A DNA stretch of 64,000 bases, from positions 1-64,000 of the forward strand of contig JADHXQ010000004.1 in the NCBI GenBank assembly GCA_016782885.1, in the 5' to 3' direction. The position numbers were made by a program, and so were the translations under genes. Under the pieces are notes generated by a model. The model was not told the DNA's origin and searched no databases. It saw nothing but the letters and a program-made list of their open reading frames with translations. The stretch comes from Phycisphaerae bacterium (GTDB lineage Bacteria > Planctomycetota > Phycisphaerae > SM23-33). This document shows, piece after piece, positions 29,142 to 37,649 of this stretch (its first letter is position 1; every line of letters starts with the position of its first letter).

Positions 29142-32000
29142 TTACTGGCCTTTCTTCTTTACGCCTTTGGGCGGGAAGAGCTGAACTTCCCAGATCGTCG
29201 GCACGTGGCTTGCTTCAATGATATTCAAACGCACGTGGCGCGCCGTAACAGGCTCGAACCTAGCTGAGAACTTCTCGCCGATCTTGCCGCCCTTGAAAAA
29301 CGTCCGCCACGAATCGCCTTTCATCACCTGCAGTTCAAACTGGCTGACGCGGTCGTAGGCCTCGCTGATAAACACACTGGCGAACGTCTTCTCAGCCCCG
29401 AGATCCACCGCCAGCCAGCCCGATTTGCTGTCGGGCGCACCGCCCCAGCGGGTAGTCATATCATCATCAAACGCCAAACCCGCGTCTAACCGGGGATTCG
29501 GCCAGACGCCTGATGCGGTCGCCTTGCAGCCGACAGTCATAGGCGCAGGAGGTACAAGTGTCGGGTCCTTCATGACGCGCCCGAGAAGCAAGAGCTGCTC
29601 GACATCCTGCTTGCGGAACCGCCCTGTATGGTCGGGCGCACACGACAGTAGAATGTTACCGGCGCCCCGGTCACGCGCGCCGCTGATATGCTTGTAAAGG
29701 AGATGCACGGAGAAGGGCCGGCTGGGTCCAAACCCTTTACCGCCGCCGTAAGTGAACCAGGAGTAGTTCCTGTATATTCCCCCCGGCCCGCCCGCCCTGC
29801 TCTGGGAGCAGGGTTCAAATTCGAAAGGCAGGTAATAGGTCTTGTCTCCGACTTTGCGCATCGCGGTGTGGCCTGATGCGGGGGGAGGCATCATCTCACC
29901 GTTGATGACATCCGTTGGGAAGTACTTGAGCTTACCACCGTCCTGTATGTGCTGGTTGAAGAGCACAACCGTCTGTGGATTAACGTTCTTGAGGGAGTCA
30001 TAGATTTCCTGGGCCGTCAGGTCCGCCGGCGCCCAGTTCATCATATCAATCCAGAAATAGGGGATATGTCCGTTCCGGGTTGCGAGTTCGTGGAGTTGAG
30101 CCAGGATCAGCCCGCGCGAGCCGGGTATCTCCTTTCTTCCCGAAGGCCCGCAGTTCTTACCGCCCCACAGGCAATAGTAGATACCGGGAATTAGTCCCTG
30201 GCGCCTGCATTCCTGAACGCAGGCCTTGACCACGTCCGTCTTGTTTCCGCTCGACGCCACGTCGAAATTCGTCGTGGCGCTGTCCCAGAGAAGGAAGCCC
30301 GACGTGTGACGCGCGGTAAGCACGGCGTGCGTCATGCCCGCGGCCTTGAAGGTGGAAATCCATTGTTTGACATCCAATTGCCGCGGATCGTAAAGCATGG
30401 GATCCTTGATGTCGCAGAATTCCTTGCCGCTGAACTGATTTGAATTGAAACAGAGGAACGCCCCGTACTTCCATTGACTCCATTTCCTGATCAGGTCATT
30501 GTTTTCAGACGTGGCGGGCCGATGATGGGGCAGAAGCTTGACCTGGTAAACAGCGGGCGCCTTACCATCGGGAGTATGCACCTTGAGCAGGCTTGTTCCG
30601 TCGGTTTCCTTCTTCTCGCTGACTTTGTAATTGGTCGGCTTGAAGGCCTTGGGCTTGACAGGCTCCATGCGGGCCACTGACCTGTCGAATTCGAGCTTGA
30701 CGATCGTGTCGAGGTCATCGCGATCTTTGGCTCCGACGGTCACGGTGATCCCGCTGCCGGTCTGCTCGACTCTCGCCTTTCCGCCGGTCAGGACGGAGTG
30801 CGAAACTATCTTTCGGTCAATCGGCGGGAGGGTGATCGAATCGCCAGGCCAGCGGAGGATGTGCAGGTAAACAGTCTTGCCCTTGTGTGTCGAACCGCCC
30901 CACCACCGCCCTGCCGGGAGTTTGAAACCGTCGCGAGCGGAGTTGAATCTGCGGGCGTTGCGATCCGGCGAGATGAACGGACCGCCGCGAGTACCGTAGA
31001 TCGATTCGCCGTATTTCTTCATCCACTTCCCGATTTTGCGGAAGCTTTCGGCCTGTCGAGGCTCGATTCGCCCGTCAGGCATGGGGTTGGTGTTGAGCGC
31101 CAGGTTCCCGTCCCCCACGGCACACAGGATCAGCATACGAAGCCCATCAGTGAACGGCTTGAGTTTGTCGTCGGGTTTCCACGCCCACTGCGTTCCGAGG
31201 GTAATGCAGCTTTCCCACGGGCGTTTTGTGTTGACTCGCCCGACGTGCTGCTCGGGCGTATCGAAATCGCCGGGAAGCCCGCAGCGGTTGTTAATGATCA
31301 GGTGCGGCTGGAGCTTGCGGGCCATCGCAAACAGCTTCTTCGTATCCCAGTCGGTCTCCCTGCCGCCCAGGTCGAACCACAACCCGTCGATCTTCCCGTA
31401 GTTCGTCAGCAGTTCGCGGACCTGACCGTGGAAGTACTTGATGTAACGCCCGTGGTTTTCGCCCCGGTAGTCCGGATGATGCCAGTCCGGCTGAGAGTAG
31501 TAGATTATAAGTTTCAGATCGTGCTTGTGACATGCGTCGGCGACGTGCTTCATCACGTCGACCTTCCACGACGACGCCGGTCCGGTGGTCTTGAAATCGG
31601 TGAGTTTCGTGTCGTACAGGCAGAATCCGTCGTGATGCTTCACAAGGAAGATCAGGTACTTCTGCCCGGCGTCTTTTGCGATTTTGACCCATGCTTCGGC
31701 GGAGAACTTGTCGGGCTTCCACTTGGTGTAGAGCTTGTCGTAGACTTTCGCCGGCGTCGGTCCCTTCCCTCCGCGAACGCCTTTGCGGCGTCCCCACGCC
31801 GGGGCCCCACGCGACCATCCGATCTCCTTGCCCGTCAGGCTCACCGGTCCCCAGCAGAGGAACATGCCGAATCGCATGTCCTTCCATGCCTCGACGACCT
31901 CGCCTTTCGCGGTCAGCGGAAAGTTATCAGCACCGCTCGCCGCAATCGATCCGAGAAGCATCGCGGCGAGGAGAGCCGCCGGAGCGATTCGTTTGCGCAT
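29142..32000 (-). CDS. Exported protein with two tandem GH29 alpha-L-fucosidase-like domains and C-terminal F5/8C domain
   Basis: Domain 1: WKDMRFGMFLCWGPVSLTGKEIGWSRG, KHHDGFCLYDTKLTDFKT, IDGLWFDLGG. Domain 2: RKWSQWKYGAFLCFNSNQFSGKEFCD, ARHTSGFLLWDSATTNFDVASS, PYFWIDMMNW. C-terminus: RWGGAPDSKSGWLAVDLGAEKTFASVFISEAYDRVSQFELQV. Confidence 0.88.
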   Translation of the reverse strand: MRKRIAPAALLAAMLLGSIAASGADNFPLTAKGEVVEAWKDMRFGMFLCWGPVSLTGKEIGWSRGAPAWGRRKGVRGGKGPTPAKVYDKLYTKWKPDKFSAEAWVKIAKDAGQKYLIFLVKHHDGFCLYDTKLTDFKTTGPASSWKVDVMKHVADACHKHDLKLIIYYSQPDWHHPDYRGENHGRYIKYFHGQVRELLTNYGKIDGLWFDLGGRETDWDTKKLFAMARKLQPHLIINNRCGLPGDFDTPEQHVGRVNTKRPWESCITLGTQWAWKPDDKLKPFTDGLRMLILCAVGDGNLALNTNPMPDGRIEPRQAESFRKIGKWMKKYGESIYGTRGGPFISPDRNARRFNSARDGFKLPAGRWWGGSTHKGKTVYLHILRWPGDSITLPPIDRKIVSHSVLTGGKARVEQTGSGITVTVGAKDRDDLDTIVKLEFDRSVARMEPVKPKAFKPTNYKVSEKKETDGTSLLKVHTPDGKAPAVYQVKLLPHHRPATSENNDLIRKWSQWKYGAFLCFNSNQFSGKEFCDIKDPMLYDPRQLDVKQWISTFKAAGMTHAVLTARHTSGFLLWDSATTNFDVASSGNKTDVVKACVQECRRQGLIPGIYYCLWGGKNCGPSGRKEIPGSRGLILAQLHELATRNGHIPYFWIDMMNWAPADLTAQEIYDSLKNVNPQTVVLFNQHIQDGGKLKYFPTDVINGEMMPPPASGHTAMRKVGDKTYYLPFEFEPCSQSRAGGPGGIYRNYSWFTYGGGKGFGPSRPFSVHLLYKHISGARDRGAGNILLSCAPDHTGRFRKQDVEQLLLLGRVMKDPTLVPPAPMTVGCKATASGVWPNPRLDAGLAFDDDMTTRWGGAPDSKSGWLAVDLGAEKTFASVFISEAYDRVSQFELQVMKGDSWRTFFKGGKIGEKFSARFEPVTARHVRLNIIEASHVPTIWEVQLFPPKGVKKKGQ

Positions 32001-32012
32001 TGTCCACCTCGT

Positions 32013-34607
32013 CTATTCGAGTGTCGGTTTGGCGATCTCGCCGCGGAGCTGCGCCTCGCCGCCCTCCTTCTCGTACACGCCGTAGAACGGCGAGCAGGAA
32101 TCCAACCACACGGTTATGCGGCGCATTTCGTCGGGCGAGAGCTTCACCTTGTAATGCCCCTTCTGGAGCAACTGATAGAGGTTTGAGGCCTGTGCCCCGA
32201 AAGCACCCGGTATAGTGCGATACCAACCGGGATCGCCCCAACTCTTACCGCCGTAATCGTAGAAACCGTACTTCGGCGCCAGGTTCAGATAGGAAACGAA
32301 GTAGGATGTCTTCGGATTCATATAACTGCCCCGGGACGTCTTGACGATCTTCGAATCCAGCGGCAGGGTCTGCTTGGTCTTGTCTTTATTGTCCTTGTTC
32401 TTCTCGTGACATTTGACGCAGTGCTTGTCGAGCACGGGCTGGATGAGTCGCGGGTAGCTGAACGGGTTGGTACCGTCGGCCTCGGGCTTGAGCACTGATG
32501 GAGCCCGTTTCATCGCCATGGTCACTTTCCTCGACGGCGAGGTGGCAACGCCGTATTTGGACTCGTGGCAACCCTGGCAGATCGTACGCTCGCCAGGCTG
32601 GAAATGCGTGCCCGACCGCATCGACATAACCGCCAGACCCTTTTCGTCGAGCACCTGGAAGAACAGCTCCTTGCCCGACGGTACGGTGAAGTGGGCGCTG
32701 CCGTCTTCTTCGACCGGCACAGTTCCAAGCACCGCGCGGGTGAGGTTTATCGAATCTCTGGCCTGGGGGATCTGGCAGCCGGTTGCGTGAGTCACCCGCG
32801 CCGATGCGACCGACAGCGGGAAGACCTGGTAGACGCGCAGAGATTTGATCTTCACGCCTTTGGGCAGGGGCTTGGCGGCGTTGTAGACGTTGACCACGCC
32901 CACGGTGGCGGACTTGCCCGGATTGGCTTCGAGGCGTTTGGACATCTCCGGAATCACGGGCGGTTTTTTGCGGGCCTTGATCGGAATGGGACTCTGCGAA
33001 GCGATCGACGGGTCACGGTAGATCAGTTCCCTGTTACCGAAAGAATCGACGAGATAGATCCCGTACATTGTCCCGCTGGTGCCTCTTCCTCCGGGGTCAT
33101 ACGCGCAAATGTAGTAGTCTTCGTTCAGCGGCCAGGGCTGGCCGTACAGCATCGACCGCTGCTTGTGGGTCTGCGATTCGGGGAAGCCCGCGTCGGGTGT
33201 CACGCGTTTCACCGGACCCATCGCGTCGTCGTCTTCGGCGCGGGGATCGATAATCACCATCGAACCGAACGATTGAGCGTGGTGCGGAGCGGCGACGGCC
33301 ACGAACTTGTTCGAACCGGGAATGGCGCGGGCGTCGACCTCCATGTCCGGGCGCTTGTTGCGCGTGGCGTAGTTTCCGTGTACGGCGCGCGGGTCGCGTC
33401 CGTCGGGAGTGGTGGTCCACGCCATGTGGGCGATCTGTCCGTGCCGATCAACGTAGTCCCATCGCGTCCAGATGATCATTCCGTCGTTTGTGACGCTGGG
33501 ATGCCATTCGTTTGTCTCGTGGAACGACAGGCATTTGATACCGCTGCCGTCTGCGGCCATGTCGTAGAGGGTGTAGGTCGGGCAGACACGCCCGCAACGC
33601 AGGTATCCGCCGCGCCGCTCGGTGATGAAAGCGATCCGCCCCGAGGGCATGAAGCACGGGTCGAAATCGTTCCACGTACCGTCGGTCAGCATCCGGAGAT
33701 TCTTCCCGTCGATCCCGACGGAGAAAACATGGTAAGACCGTTCCTTGGCCCAATGCCCTCTCGACGGGTCCGTATGATAATCATGCCCCCGCCCGCCGGT
33801 GCACTCGACGTAAGCAAACGCCACAGTCTTTGCGTCAAACGACAAATCGGGCGAAAGGAACGATCCGCCCACGGTATTATCGGCCCCGCCGCTTCCCATA
33901 CCGTTGTAACGAACCTTCCAGAGTTTCTTTGGACCACCGGAGAGCTTCTGCCCCTTCAGGCGTCCGGTGGCGACCACCGACTTGTCCAGCAGGCTGCGGA
34001 TCTTCGGTTTCGCTCCGAACACGTCGCTGAGAACGTAAAGCCCCCCGCCGGGGCGCTGGGCCGTACCGTAGTACTGGTCACACATGTGATTGTAGCCCGG
34101 CAGCAGACGCTTGATAATCAGCATCTCGCTGAAGTCGAGCAGCGGATTGGAAAACGCGATACGCCGGCGAAGTTCGCAGACCTTGTCGAACATCGCACGG
34201 CGTGCCGGGGCGTCTTTGGGGTCGACCTTGGCGGCGGAGGCTTTCAGCGCCGCCAGTTCGCTCTTCATCTTGTCGAGCCTGGGCGCCTTGGGCATTGCGG
34301 CGATATCCGCAAGCAGCGCCTCACTGCGGCGCAGGATAATGTCCAGAGCGTCGCGGTCGGTGTCGAGTATCATCGACTCCTTGCGGAAAGTCTCCGATGC
34401 AAACTTGTTGATCGTCGCCCGCGACTTGATATCCCTGGACAACGTGGCGAAACGCCGGTCGGCCTCTCCGGCGGGATACGCCGAACCCGACGGCGCCGGT
34501 CCGGTCCAGGCGTCAGGCTCGGCGACAGCCCGACCGCAAAGCAAACTGGCAACCATCAGCCCCAAGATAACTTTCGAGATACCATTTGTGTTCATTTCGT
34601 TTCTCAC
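32013..34607 (-). CDS. Exported HZS_alpha-like protein with PD40-like propeller and two CxxCH motifs
   Basis: LLPGYNHMCDQYYGTAQRPGGGLYVLSDVFGAKPKIRSLL; SGRIAFITERRGGYLRCGR; EEDGSAHFTVPSGKELFFQVLDEKG; CQGCH, CVKCH. Confidence 0.82.
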   Translation of the reverse strand: MRNEMNTNGISKVILGLMVASLLCGRAVAEPDAWTGPAPSGSAYPAGEADRRFATLSRDIKSRATINKFASETFRKESMILDTDRDALDIILRRSEALLADIAAMPKAPRLDKMKSELAALKASAAKVDPKDAPARRAMFDKVCELRRRIAFSNPLLDFSEMLIIKRLLPGYNHMCDQYYGTAQRPGGGLYVLSDVFGAKPKIRSLLDKSVVATGRLKGQKLSGGPKKLWKVRYNGMGSGGADNTVGGSFLSPDLSFDAKTVAFAYVECTGGRGHDYHTDPSRGHWAKERSYHVFSVGIDGKNLRMLTDGTWNDFDPCFMPSGRIAFITERRGGYLRCGRVCPTYTLYDMAADGSGIKCLSFHETNEWHPSVTNDGMIIWTRWDYVDRHGQIAHMAWTTTPDGRDPRAVHGNYATRNKRPDMEVDARAIPGSNKFVAVAAPHHAQSFGSMVIIDPRAEDDDAMGPVKRVTPDAGFPESQTHKQRSMLYGQPWPLNEDYYICAYDPGGRGTSGTMYGIYLVDSFGNRELIYRDPSIASQSPIPIKARKKPPVIPEMSKRLEANPGKSATVGVVNVYNAAKPLPKGVKIKSLRVYQVFPLSVASARVTHATGCQIPQARDSINLTRAVLGTVPVEEDGSAHFTVPSGKELFFQVLDEKGLAVMSMRSGTHFQPGERTICQGCHESKYGVATSPSRKVTMAMKRAPSVLKPEADGTNPFSYPRLIQPVLDKHCVKCHEKNKDNKDKTKQTLPLDSKIVKTSRGSYMNPKTSYFVSYLNLAPKYGFYDYGGKSWGDPGWYRTIPGAFGAQASNLYQLLQKGHYKVKLSPDEMRRITVWLDSCSPFYGVYEKEGGEAQLRGEIAKPTLE

Positions 34608-34734
34608 CTTTGTAAAACCAGTTCAGAACCACCCCGCCTGCATTACAATAGCGTACCGGTTTGCGGCGGGCATTTCAATTCCTTTGCGGCCCCATGCCTG
34701 CTATAGTCGTCCGAAGTTCGTCAGGAGAGTATAA

Positions 34735-36192
34735 ATGCAGCGACGCGACTTCCTCAAAGCCTTGAGCCTCGGCGCAGCGGCCGCCGTCTTTCCGCAAGCG
34801 CCCGCGACGGCAAAAGCTTCGAAACGCAAACCAAACGTCGTGCTCGTGCTGGTCGACGACATGGGCTGGACCGACGTGGGCTGCTTTGGCAGCACGTACT
34901 ACCAGACGCCCAACATCGACCGCCTGTGTCGCGGGGGCATGAAGTTCACCCAGGGCTACGCAGCCTGCGCCGTCTGCAGCCCCACGCGAGCGTCAGTCAT
35001 GACCGGACGATACCCCGCGAGAGTTGGCGTGACCGATTGGATCCACTTCCACGATCGCCGCGCCACAGCCGCCGCCAAAGCGGGCAAGAACCCCGAAGGC
35101 TTCGACCCGCACCGCAATCGCAAGCTCCTGACTCCAATTTGCAAGTTCTGGCTGGAACACAACGAAGTCACTATCCCCGAAATGCTCAAACCGCTGGGCT
35201 ACGTTTCGTGTCACGTGGGCAAGTGGCATCTCGGGCCCAAAGACTGGTATCCCGACAAGCAGGGCTTCGATTACAATTTCGGCGGTACCGCAATCGGCGC
35301 GCCTCCGAGCTTCTTCGATCCGTACTCACGATCGGGAAAAACCGCGGGAATCGCCACATTCCCGCCACGAAAGAAAGGTGAGTACCTCACCGATCGCGAA
35401 GCCGAGCATGCGGTCGGCTTTATCGAGAAGCATCACGACAAGCCCTTCTTCCTGCAGGTGGCCCACTACGCGGTCCACTCGCCCATCCAGGCCAAGAAGG
35501 AGATCATCGCAAAGTACAAGGCGCGCAAAACCACCAACCAGAAGAACCCGGTGTATGCGGCCATGGTCGAAAGCGTTGACCAGGCGGTCGGGAAGATCAT
35601 GAATGTTCTGGACAAACACAAGCTCACCGACGATACGATGTTCATCTTCACGTCCGACAACGGCGGCGCGGTGCATTTTCCCGCGACAGACAACGCACCC
35701 CTTCGCAAGGGAAAGGGTTACGCCTACGAAGGCGGGATTCGCGAACCGTTCATCATCCGCTGGCCGGGGAAGGTCAAGGCCGGCGCCGTCTGCAATACGC
35801 CCGTCTGCAGCATCGACCTCCTGCCCACTATCGCCACCGCCACAGGCGCCAAAATGCCCGACAAGACCATAGACGGACTTGACCTCACCCCGCTGCTAAA
35901 GCAGACCGGCGACCTGAAGCGAAAGACGCTGTATTGGCATTTTCCGCATTACTGGTGGGGCACGAGAATCAAACCCTACAGCATCATCCGCGACGGCGAC
36001 TGGAAACTCATCCGCCGCTACGAGAGCGGCAAGCGGGAACTTTACAATCTCAAGGACGATCTGTCCGAGAAGACCGACCAGGCCGCCGCAATGCCCAAGA
36101 AGGTCGCCGAACTGGACGCGAAGCTGACCGCCTGGCTGGAATCCGTCGGAGCCAAACTCCCCAAGCCCAATCCCGAATACAAACCAAAGTAA
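34735..36192 (+). CDS. Sulfatase, Tat-exported
   Basis: QRRDFLKALSLG; KPNVVLVLVDDMGWTDVGCFGSTYYQTPNIDRL; CAVCSPTRASVMTGRYPAR; FTSDNGG. Confidence 0.96.
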   Translation: MQRRDFLKALSLGAAAAVFPQAPATAKASKRKPNVVLVLVDDMGWTDVGCFGSTYYQTPNIDRLCRGGMKFTQGYAACAVCSPTRASVMTGRYPARVGVTDWIHFHDRRATAAAKAGKNPEGFDPHRNRKLLTPICKFWLEHNEVTIPEMLKPLGYVSCHVGKWHLGPKDWYPDKQGFDYNFGGTAIGAPPSFFDPYSRSGKTAGIATFPPRKKGEYLTDREAEHAVGFIEKHHDKPFFLQVAHYAVHSPIQAKKEIIAKYKARKTTNQKNPVYAAMVESVDQAVGKIMNVLDKHKLTDDTMFIFTSDNGGAVHFPATDNAPLRKGKGYAYEGGIREPFIIRWPGKVKAGAVCNTPVCSIDLLPTIATATGAKMPDKTIDGLDLTPLLKQTGDLKRKTLYWHFPHYWWGTRIKPYSIIRDGDWKLIRRYESGKRELYNLKDDLSEKTDQAAAMPKKVAELDAKLTAWLESVGAKLPKPNPEYKPK

Positions 36193-36201
36193 GGAACTTC
36201 C

Positions 36202-37638
36202 ATGAAGCGACACAGCAGACGTGAATTTCTCAAGGCCGTCGCGCTCGGCGCCGCGGCGGTATCGCTGGGCGGCTGCAAGCAGGCAATCTCCGCATCGGCG
36301 ACCGGCAAGTCCGGCAGGAAACCCAACATCATCCTGATCATGATCGACGACATGGGCTGGATGGACCTGCACTGCCAGGGAAACAAGAATCTCGATACGC
36401 CGCATATCGACAAACTCGCCAAAGACGGAATGCGCTTCACCGACGCCTATGCTGCCGCCCCGGTGTGCTCGCCAACGCGGGCGTCGATCATGTCGGGGCA
36501 ATCGCCGGCGCGCTTGATGATCACCAACCACATCCCCGACCAGGCGCGCTTCGAGCCCAAAGGCGCCAAGCTCAAATCGGCCAAGACAATCAACGTCCTG
36601 CCGCTGGAGAAAGTCACCATCGCCGAACGCCTCAAGGCCGACGGGTACGCCACCGCCTTCATGGGCAAATGGCACCTCAGCGGAAAACGCAAGGGCAACG
36701 ATCAGGGACGCGGCGACGACCGCTTCAACCCCGAGAACCAGGGTTTCGACATTAACATTGGCGGCTGCTGCTACGGAGGTCCGCCGACGTACTGGGACCC
36801 CTACAAAATCTACAATCTCAAGCCTCGCAAGACAGGCGAGTACCTGCCCGACCGCCTGTGCGACGAGGCGATGGGGTTCATCACCGCCAGCAGCAAGGCC
36901 CGCAAACCGTTCTTCCTGTCGCTGTGGAACTACACGGTGCATTGGCCGATGGAGGCGCCAAATCCGCTGATCGAAAAGTACAAGTCTCGCGTCGGACCGG
37001 GCATCAAGGATGCCAGATACGCAGCCATGCTCGAAGCGATGGATACAGCAATGGGGCGACTTTTTGCGAAAGTCGACGAACTGGGCATCCGCGACGAGAC
37101 GCTGGTGATCTTCACTTCCGACAACGGCGCCTACGGCGGCGTGGGCGACAACAGGCCGCTTCGCCTCGACAAGGGGCACCTGTACGAAGGCGGTATCCGC
37201 GTACCGACCATCATCCGCTGGCCGGGAGTCATACCGCCCGGCACGACCTGCGCCACGCCGATTATCAGCACCGACTTCTACCCGACCCTGCTGTCCGCAG
37301 CCGGTCTGAAACCGCAAAACGGACAGATCATCGACGGCGAGGACATCACCCCCCTGCTTACGAAAACCGGCGCGCTGAAGCGCAAAGCCATCCACTTCCA
37401 CTACCCCAACTACGCCTTCCACAGATCCAACGGCCTCGGTGGAGCGATCAGGCAAGGCAAGTACAAACTCATCAAGTGGTATCTGGACGGCTCGGTGGAG
37501 CTCTACGATCTGTCGAAAGACATCTCGGAGAAAGTGAACATCGCCAGGCAGCAGCCCGCAATAGCCGCCCAAATGAAAGCCGATCTTGAAGCCTGGCTGG
37601 TCAAGAACAACGCAGTCATGCCCGAGCGAATCACCTGA
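36202..37638 (+). CDS. Sulfatase, Tat-exported
   Basis: SRREFLKAVALG; KPNIILIMIDDMGWMDLHCQGNKNLDTPHIDKLA; APVCSPTRASIMSGQSPARL; FTSDNGAYGGVGDNRPLR. Confidence 0.96.
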   Translation: MKRHSRREFLKAVALGAAAVSLGGCKQAISASATGKSGRKPNIILIMIDDMGWMDLHCQGNKNLDTPHIDKLAKDGMRFTDAYAAAPVCSPTRASIMSGQSPARLMITNHIPDQARFEPKGAKLKSAKTINVLPLEKVTIAERLKADGYATAFMGKWHLSGKRKGNDQGRGDDRFNPENQGFDINIGGCCYGGPPTYWDPYKIYNLKPRKTGEYLPDRLCDEAMGFITASSKARKPFFLSLWNYTVHWPMEAPNPLIEKYKSRVGPGIKDARYAAMLEAMDTAMGRLFAKVDELGIRDETLVIFTSDNGAYGGVGDNRPLRLDKGHLYEGGIRVPTIIRWPGVIPPGTTCATPIISTDFYPTLLSAAGLKPQNGQIIDGEDITPLLTKTGALKRKAIHFHYPNYAFHRSNGLGGAIRQGKYKLIKWYLDGSVELYDLSKDISEKVNIARQQPAIAAQMKADLEAWLVKNNAVMPERIT

Positions 37639-37649
37639 GGCGCTTGCGG

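Noticed and set aside
32565-34706. 713-aa plus-strand ORF
   Set aside because: Antisense to the HZS_alpha-like CDS at 32013-34607; low-complexity Arg/Gly/His composition typical of shadow ORFs in GC-rich DNA.
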